From contig NW_003314284.1 in the NCBI RefSeq assembly GCF_000143415.4, forward strand, positions 1,970,880-2,034,879: a DNA stretch of 64,000 bases, in the 5' to 3' direction. Numbering within the stretch: position 1 is the first letter of the stretch; every line of letters begins with the position of its first letter. The notes under the pieces are model-generated. The model was not told the origin of the DNA and did not search any database. It saw nothing but the letters and a program-made list of their open reading frames with translations. Below are positions 57,370 through 64,000 of this stretch, in pieces. The DNA is from Selaginella moellendorffii. Taxonomy: Eukaryota > Streptophyta > Lycopodiopsida > Selaginellales > Selaginellaceae. Position numbers and translations under genes: made by a program.

Positions 57370-57445
57370 TTGGTATTATTGAGCAGGATATTAGTGCGAT
57401 AGTTGGCATAAACAAGTGTTTGTTGGTCTTACCGCATTCATTCTA
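56721..57445. repeat. 76-bp perfect inverted repeat (foldback)
   Basis: 56,721-56,796 and 57,370-57,445 are exact reverse complements, separated by 573 bp. They could be terminal repeats of a small DNA element or a rearrangement scar. No target duplication is obvious. Confidence 0.8.
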
Positions 57446-57501
57446 TATAAGTACAAGTATAAATTCTTAGTTGTTCTTGTTCTTACCAATTCTTAGTTGT
57501 T

Positions 57502-57759
57502 CTAAGCGCTAGTGGACACCTCCTTTTTGGTACTCTCAGCGGTACTATCATCCTTCTCCGGGTCAGTTGTTTTGCTTTGGATTGTTGTCTCTGACGTTAC
57601 TGGGGCGTTCTTGATAGTTGTTAATGTTGCCGTTTGTTCAGAAAAATGATCACCTGGAGTATAGTACGGGGAGTTTGGAAGACTTATATATTCTACATCT
57701 TCACCTATCTCCTTCTCCGTCTCCTTTTCTGCCTCACTTATAGATTTTGTGCTTGCCAT
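57502..57759 (-). CDS. Small acidic conserved protein (right copy)
   Basis: 85 aa, two residues different from the protein at 42,830-43,087. CCCTTGCAG precedes the extended frame here too (about 57,832-57,824). Direct splicing from the transposase frame, whose donor at 58,481 is in phase 1, would be out of frame by my reading, so it is either a separate gene or linked through an unseen exon. Confidence 0.55.
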   Translation of the reverse strand: MASTKSISEAEKETEKEIGEDVEYISLPNSPYYTPGDHFSEQTATLTTIKNAPVTSETTIQSKTTDPEKDDSTAESTKKEVSTSA

Positions 57760-58481
57760 GAGAACGCTCTTCACCCTAAAATATGGAGTTCGTTGTGTTA
57801 TAAAAGGAAACCAACACACACGCTGCAAGGGAATGATGGTACATAAAGCACGTAAGCCCACAATATGGGTTTATGTGCCATTAATATGGGCCACACGCCT
57901 TATTATTAGATTTATGTACGTGTGATTGGTAAATGCATATGTCACATCATCTTTGTTTTACCTCACACACTATATCAGGCCTAATGAACCATATCACATG
58001 TGCGCACATGCTATATATATGGAGAAGTATTATGCAAGGATAGAAATTCAATGCATGATTGTGGAGAGCAATGGCATGAAGCCACATGCTAAATAACATT
58101 TTAGAGAAAGAATTAAAATAAAAACATGCAAACAGTACTAAGTGGACCAAGACTTAGAAGTGCACAATTGAATGAGGTATTTCTAATAAATACTTCACTC
58201 ACCTCATATAGGAATGGCTACCACTCTCAAATGGCGTATCGCCTCATGCCATCACCTCGCAATTTGTTATAACAATCCGATGAATTCATATTCGGCTTGT
58301 TCACCTTGAACTTTAAGTAAGATTTGCTAGAACAACTAAGAATTTATACTTGTTATTTGTATCATCTCACCTAGGAATGGCGTAAGGCATGCCATCACGC
58401 CTCCTCTGATTCAGATTCGGATTGTTCACCTTGAAATAAAATACATTAGAAACTTAGTAAAGGAATATTAATGAATCTCAC

Positions 58482-61308
58482 CTTGAACCCGGGTTATGAA
58501 TGCTCTTGCTGCATCTCTTGCATGGTCTGGCAAGGTGATGGTGGCACTCTGCTTCCGCATCCAACCATGCACAACATTATCCACCGATATGCTCATGCTG
58601 GGATCCCTTGGATTCAGCACCCATCTCTTTTCTAGGCAATTGTTCGTATATCCGGAACTTGGCTTGAACCACTCCACAGTTACATTGAAGGAGTTAGTTT
58701 CCGCGTCCTCCTCTGCATCAGTGATGCAGCGCCCCACCCATATCATTTGTTTTTTATTACTGGGTCTGACAAGCACGACCATTCCTTTGCAGACCTGTAC
58801 TGGATTGAATGCTGAATCCGGCTTCTTGTTCCTCGGCCCACAATAGTGATCCTCAACATCATTATCTGTCACTGCATTTCCAGAGGACATTGTTCCGCTA
58901 CTATCTGGTGCTCTGGGTTCTGGCCAAAAGGACTCTTCCAATTCTTCATATACAACCGGCCCATTTTGGATAGTAGATATAATCTTCTCCCAGTATTCGA
59001 GCAAAGGCTTGCACCTTTGAAAATAGGATTCTCCACCAAACACCAACCCCCTCTTCCAGAAGGCAATATGCTGTCTAATCCCGGCCACTATACTTTCCTG
59101 GTCTTTGAGTCCATCCGGGTGCATCGGCCGTGGGGAACCCTGAGGAATTATAGGTTCCCCAGTTATGGGATCTCTCTTGAAGAGTTCAATGCCGTCCACT
59201 GGCAGCCACACTGTGTCCCATTCTCTCATCTTGTACCTCATCACTGGAGCACCGTCACACATGCTGAAATGAAACTGAAGAGGCTTGGAGTGGCCAATCA
59301 GCGTTTCGGATCCGTCCCTGATGTAGCCTCTTACAAACCCCTTAAAGTCTGGAACCTCTGTCAGAAGTGCAGCTTCAACAGTGCCTTTGATGCAATTTTG
59401 GAATTCATCGTAGAGTTGTGGGAGGGTGAGGACATTGGATTGCCGGAGGGACTCTGCCAGGTGACTGAACATGGCATCGATGTCTTCATGAGTGTGCCCA
59501 ACCATGAGAAAGCCAAGTGTAACCGTTTCAAATATGCCTTTGGCAACAAGCATCGCCAAGTACGCGAAGACGTACATGTTTTTGTTCTCACTGCCAGCAT
59601 TGTCTGTTTGGAGCAGAAGATGGGGTGGAAGGCCACATCGGCCGCAAGAACTTCCTTGAGATTCTGCTTCGTTTGGATGAGGCTGTGCATTCACCGGGCG
59701 ACCAGCCTCGTCGAAATGGCATGAGGCCTCACGTGATAACCCTACAATCTGACAGCCAACATATTCACTGGGATGGCATGGGGCCCCACGCGATACTGCA
59801 AGCCTTTGCTCCTCCTCCAGCTGAACCCTGTATGGGGTTCGATCGACAAGGGCCTTATGCAAGGGTTGGCCGTTCAGCTCAGTCTGCGCACTTTGTAGAG
59901 ACCTTAAGTGTTTTGCTAGGGACGCAATCATCATGTTTGCAGCCCCGCCACCCCATAGAGGTACAAAGAAGTTCCCATAGTTCTAGGCACCATGCCCATG
60001 AGCGATTATGCCAAACAGAGACACAGGCAGCTGCATGGATGAAGAGATTGCCTTGGGGGCAGGATTGAGTCGAGGTAAGCACGTCTTTTTCTGGTCCATT
60101 TTGTCGTGGATGATGCAGAGGTAAGAGTCAGGTCTCTCCATGGAGAGAATCCTGTTATGATAATATGCAGTCCTGCAGCTTCTCTGCTCGATGTTGTGAT
60201 CGAGCCGCCTTCTAACCAACGTCTCTCGCTCTTGAGCGTTGCAAGAATTCTTCGACAAAGCCATTTTGATAGCAGTGCACTCATCACACTTTGAAAAGCT
60301 GGAGTACTTTCCTATACTCACATCCCTGAACCTGTTGCTCCACAATCTACTAAATCTAGATTGGCTCAGCTTCCTGTAGCCATTACTCTGGAGTTCCCGA
60401 TTCACATCTTCCAATATGGCCCCCTTGGTATACATGGAAGGGAGAACTCGTTGGGTGTCTCGTGTTCCATCTTCCAAGAGGCGGGTTTTATGTGGTTGCT
60501 GCTCGCTACATGTCTCGACAAACCTCTTGAAGATTGCCTCTCCATATACAACATGACCTCTGGTTTTGTGCGTACCGTCGTTCCCATGGACTGCCTGTTG
60601 AACCCTTTGTTCCTCGAACTCAGTTTTGATTCTGTAGAATGTGGTTCGAGGGACTCCATAAATGATTCTCCATGCCTTCATGCAGACCAAACCCCTCTGG
60701 AAGACCATGCCTCCCACCTGATGTTCTGAAGCATCAACAGATGACCGTAATGCCTCATACACAAAATTGCGAGCTGCCTTCCAGGACAATGTCTTGTATC
60801 TTGCTCTCTCCTCTTCAATAGCATCCCAATCAGCATGTTGACAGCACCTCCTCTTGCAACAAGCAACTGTCGAGACCATTCGAACCTCCATCGCCATTTT
60901 CTGCCTTTTCGGTTTGTTGCTCAGATCCCTTTGGCTGCGCTTTAGGAAGGTGTACTTTCTTTTCCCATGAAGAGATGTTCTGTCATCAGTTGTAGTGGTG
61001 TTTGATTGTGAATCCTTCACATTCTCAAACACTAAGTGCCTCAATTTCCACCGCACAATGCTTCCAATAGTCAGACTGTTTTCTTCTGTGTCAACAACCT
61101 CTAAAATCGCAACTCCAATATCATCCCAGCCCAATTCTTGATTACCAACCGCATCTCTTGGATCGACAACTGTGGCTAAGCCCTCAGCTACCACCTCCCC
61201 CTCGGGGTTGTTTAGAAACACTTTTGCCTGAATCCATGTAGCACGGTTCTTAAGATCCACAGAGGGAACATGCGTCGCACTTGCGCTGTCCCCAACATCT
61301 GCTTTCTT
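58482..61308 (-). pseudogene. DUF7869-type transposase-like gene with one in-frame stop
   Basis: A single frame on the minus strand, broken only by TAG at 59,985-59,983; the frame is the same on both sides, so the two long open frames (425 and 488 aa) are one gene. N-terminal part: basic KRKYTFLKRSQ and a Cys cluster CCKRRCCQH. Then a Cys pair in SFSKCDECTAIKMAL, IIHDKMDQKKTCLP, and after the stop QTDNAGSENKNMYVFAYLAML and VGHTHEDIDAMFSHL. This order (SKC..C, DxMDQxKT, DN..ENKN, GHTHEDID) is that of the transposase-like family annotated DUF7869, with acidic residues suited to an RNase H fold. A donor AAG/GTGAG follows at 58,482. Two palindromes lie within the frame. A 33-nt gap with an AG end at 61,309 may be a tiny intron joining exon 1. 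If the TAG is real, this copy is inactive. Confidence 0.7.
59716..59794. repeat. Two palindromes inside the transposase-like gene
   Basis: 59,716-59,737 and 59,773-59,794. The second lies in a 48-nt stretch that starts GTATCG and ends CTGTCAG on the minus strand, in frame and stop-free, so it could be an intron as in the ParB-HAD gene. Confidence 0.75.
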
Positions 61309-61341
61309 CTAAAGATTTTTCAAGGCAACAACAACATTTAC

Positions 61342-61530
61342 CCCGACGACCATCTCTCCTCGTTCAATAGCGACCACATTCCCATCGAAGACAGTCTCTA
61401 CTGATACAGCAGCATTGCCTTGCCTTTGACAGTGTATAACAAAGTTCCGATCCATAGACACAAGGGTCCCTTTTGCAACTCTCTTCCCACCATTCAAAAT
61501 GTAAACCTTTTCCCCAACCCTGAAGGCCAT
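61342..61530 (-). CDS. First exon of the transposase-like gene
   Basis: Encodes 63 aa, MAFRVGEKVYILNGGKRVAK onward, ending at GTCGGG before GTAAAT. Nearly identical to 42,266-42,457. If the 33-nt interval 61,341-61,309 is removed, phase 0 is kept and the frame continues with KKADVGDSAS into the main frame; otherwise the frame stops at 61,309. 33 nt is shorter than normal plant introns, so this joining is uncertain. Confidence 0.55.
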
Positions 61531-61612
61531 TCTGAAAGTGCAGAAAAGAAGTTAAGACCATACAAAAAATGATTGGAGAATGGCCTAAATCATAACATAC
61601 CAAACAACCTCA

Positions 61613-61802
61613 ATAGCATGAGGCCACATGCCATTATTCAAACATGCTATTGACACCCACGTGAAATTTCGCATTCACAAAATTGGCATGAGGCCTCATG
61701 CCATCTTGATATACACACAGCTACAGGCAAGTAAAAACATACATGACAATACGCTAGCCATGAAATTACAAGGGCCCAAGATGGCATGTGGCCTCATGCC
61801 AT
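61613..61802. repeat. Three palindromes upstream of the transposase-like gene
   Basis: 61,613-61,634, 61,683-61,704 (the best match to the consensus, TGGCATGAGGCCTCATGCCA) and 61,781-61,802, at 70-98 bp intervals, 80-270 bp before the presumed start. The left copy has the same three at 42,162, 42,092 and 41,994. Confidence 0.85.
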
Positions 61803-61884
61803 TTCTAAATGTGGTCCTAAGCCATTCCATGGTCAACATACCAGGAAGCACAAGTGCCGAATATCAAGAGGAAGCGGTAGCCAC

Positions 61885-62030
61885 ACCAAAGACAGTGCCG
61901 CTCGCAACACCGCAACTACTCGTAGCGCCGCTCGCAACACCGCAACTGCTCGTAGCGCCGCTCGCACAAACTGCCACTCGCATAAACTGCCGCTCGCAAT
62001 GGCGCTCGCAATGCCGCAACCGCTCGTAGA
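61885..62030. repeat. GCCGCTCGC minisatellite (right arm)
   Basis: Complement of 41,760-41,910. Confidence 0.8.
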
Positions 62031-62860
62031 CGCATAAACCACAGCCCACAACGCCGCTTACACAAGCAGCACTCACTGCGCTCAGCGGAACCAAGAACAC
62101 GGCGCACAAAAATGATAGACCTAGGAATGAGTTCGAGAATTCAAAAATAACACACGCTTGAACGTCACATCAAATCCTCTGACAAACCAGATCTTATGAT
62201 TCCTCTGACAAATTTCAAACTGAGTAGCTTCTAGACTTTGCTGTCGAAGGTTGAACTTTGTCACATCATGTCCTTGCCTCGATCCAGCTGTGCCATGTCA
62301 GTGATTCGAACTTTGCCATGCCATGTCAGCGATCCGCGCCAAGATTATTCGCCGTGTAAAGGAATAATTATGCTGTGTGTGTACGTCCATTTATGGCAAT
62401 ATAAGGCCACACGCCATTCATAGAATAATGCTCGACATAAGGCCACATGCCATTCAAAGAATAATGCTAGTCGAGCATTTTTTGGTGCATTTTTGGGTTC
62501 AAAATTGCATGAGCCCACACGCTATAAAGTTTACCTGTACCAAAAATAGAAATAGCTTTATTTACTTGGGAATTTAAGTGGTTGAGGCATTTTTAAACTT
62601 ACAAACACATGCCCTACTTACATTCCTTTGGTTGCTTAAAATTCAAAAATATTATAAACCTTTCTTTTTGCATTTTCAATGTTTTCAATTATGGTTTTTG
62701 ATTTTCGTAGGACCAGCCTAGTAATCTATTTGCATCCCGTCATGTTTATAGCTAGCTTTCGTTTGTCCCCTTCGCTAGCCTGAGATACATCTGCTCGGCA
62801 TCTGCCTCTTACAGCATTTGCCCAGAAAGGGCATCTTTCTTCACGCAGCATTTGCCACAT

Positions 62861-62887
62861 GTTTAGGGTTTAGGGTTTAGGGTTTAG
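62861..62887. repeat. Telomere-type TTTAGGG tract (right arm)
   Basis: GTTTAGGG repeated three and a half times, the mirror of 40,909-40,935. Confidence 0.9.
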
Positions 62888-63360
62888 CAATTCAGTAGCT
62901 TGATAAACATGCAAATACAGAACTTGATGCAAAATCCTTTGATATGTCACAATGCCCCTAGGACCATAAACACATTTCAATAGAGAGGGTCCTTTCATTT
63001 CATAACTCCTTACGTAGATCTTGGTGAAACCAGAGTTAGTGAAGTTAGTTTCTTGTGATCCCGCATCTGATTGTGATGTCCCTTTGCAGTTTCGATGGAA
63101 AGGTCAATGCACACCAAACTGTAAAATCTTGGAGCAAAATAACGGTCGGATCTATGGCAAATGCCCCTGAAACATTGTAAGGCTCGTGTGGTCTCATGTG
63201 GTATCCGATCGAGATGCTTCTTTGCAGGGTCATCAAGAAAGACATTGTATACCATTCTGTAAAATCTAGTTGCGATCTAACGGTTGAATCTCCAGAAAAC
63301 TCAAAAAAATCTCGCGCGTGTCAGAATATCCTAGGAATATACTCCTATGTGCCCCTGAAA

Positions 63361-63620
63361 ATGACATGCGGCCCCACGCCATTCAAGAGATAACGCCAGA
63401 TGACGCCGAGAATTTTTTGGTGCATTTTTTGGGTTCAAAATTGCATGAGCCCACACGCTATAAAGTTTATCTTTGCCAAATAGAGAAAAGTTTATCTGTG
63501 TCATGTGAGGTAGTTACAGTCCTTTGTGCTTGGCATCTGCCTCTTGCAGCATTTGCACTGAAAGGGAATTTTTCTCCATTCAGCATTTGGCCCTGAAAAT
63601 GGCATGCGCCCACATGCCAT
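63361..63620. repeat. Two palindromes in the outer right arm
   Basis: 63,361-63,382 and 63,599-63,620, counterparts of 40,414 and 40,176 in the left arm. Several positions differ between the twins, mostly C/T, yet the two-fold symmetry is largely kept. Confidence 0.8.
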
Positions 63621-64000
63621 TCAAGGAATAACGCCACAGGACGCCTGGATTTTTGGGTTTAAAATGTTTAGGGTTTTTTGGGTTTTTTCAAAATATTTTG
63701 GGTCCAACGTTTTTTGGGTTTCTTTGGTTCAAAATTGCATGAGCCCACACGCTATAATATTGATTTGAGAGAAAAATAGAAACAGATAGAATTTCTTTAT
63801 TTAGCTGAACATCTGCCATTTTTGGAAATACAAGATGCTTTGGAATATCCAATCATGCATGGTATAAATATAGCGAGGGTATTAAATGATATCCCAATCA
63901 TGATCTTTCTTTTGGATTTCGCGTGCATGCAGTCCGAGGAATGGGAGGTACTAGATCTTTTGGATTTTGCGTGCTTGCATGCGCGCGGCAATCCAGAAAT

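Larger units (their letters stand above)
57502..64000 (-). mobile_element. Right copy of palindrome-bearing transposon, with transposase-like gene
   Basis: Inverted relative to 39,793-43,087 and separated from it by 14.4 kb. It contains the whole left copy plus 58,120-61,350 with the DUF7869-type gene. Palindromes are at 58,071, 58,231, 58,377 (shortened), 59,716, 59,773, 61,613, 61,683, 61,781, two decayed ones near 62,400-62,455, 63,361 and 63,599. TAGCGTGTGGGCTCATGCAA variants (complement) are at about 62,505, 63,443 and 63,737. It runs off the window at 64,000, so a second ParB-HAD gene could follow beyond; this is untested. Confidence 0.8.

Noticed and set aside
59361-59724. Plus and minus frames overlapping the transposase-like gene
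   Set aside because: Shadows of the long minus frame, which carries the recognisable motifs.

Overview
The window looks like nuclear DNA of a land plant with a compact gene structure, most likely a lycophyte such as Selaginella. I infer this from the plant-type genes (MED25, an AB-hydrolase methylesterase, an ATAD3 fragment), spliceosomal introns of only about 40-120 nt, Ty3-type LTR elements and TTTAGGG-type telomere motifs. Only two ordinary host genes appear intact: MED25 (20,283-23,354, +) and a secreted methylesterase-like hydrolase (45,336-46,392, -). Most of the rest is mobile DNA at different stages of decay.

Layout. 1-13.4 kb: copies of a long non-coding repeat (called R1 here) in both orientations, with a GAGATGGACCC-type minisatellite, inserted into old Ty3 debris; one TRIM element (3,647-4,377) lies inside a Ty3 integrase remnant. 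13.9-14.6 kb: a second TRIM with a perfect 5-bp target duplication. 15.4-17.1 kb: decayed Ty3 pol. 18.4-18.9 kb: ATAD3 pseudogene. 20.3-23.4 kb: MED25, followed by a broken FAD-oxidoreductase. 24.8-29.8 kb: an almost complete Ty3 element with 174-bp LTRs and two stops in pol. 30.4-43.1 kb and 57.5-64 kb: the unusual part (below). 45.3-46.4 kb: methylesterase gene. 48.8-50.6 kb: second, decayed and internally inverted Ty3. 50.6-55.7 kb: another R1 copy with a solo LTR in it. 55.7-57.5 kb: AT-rich repeat DNA and a 76-bp foldback.

The unusual part. A minus-strand gene of 11 exons (39,325-33,720) has consistent splice phases throughout and would encode about 1,640 aa: a ParB-like N-terminal domain, a segment resembling a degenerate DNA methyltransferase, a long acidic tract, a repeat-rich linker, and a C-terminal FCP1/HAD phosphatase-like domain. 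It is surrounded by, and its introns are built around, a dispersed palindrome of about 22 bp with core TGGCATGAGGCCTCATGCCA. More than 30 full or decayed copies are present, confined to 30.7-43.5 kb and 58-63.7 kb. The same palindromes fill two inverted copies of a transposon-like unit (39,793-43,087 and 57,502-64,000). The right copy carries a transposase-like DUF7869-type gene; the left copy has lost about 3.2 kb including that gene but keeps its first exon. A fragment of a Ulp1-type SUMO protease lies nearby. I infer a large, possibly undescribed DNA transposon family whose dispersed palindromes are binding or modification sites for its own ParB-like or transposase protein; this is a hypothesis. 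The right arm runs off the end of the window, so its full extent is not visible.
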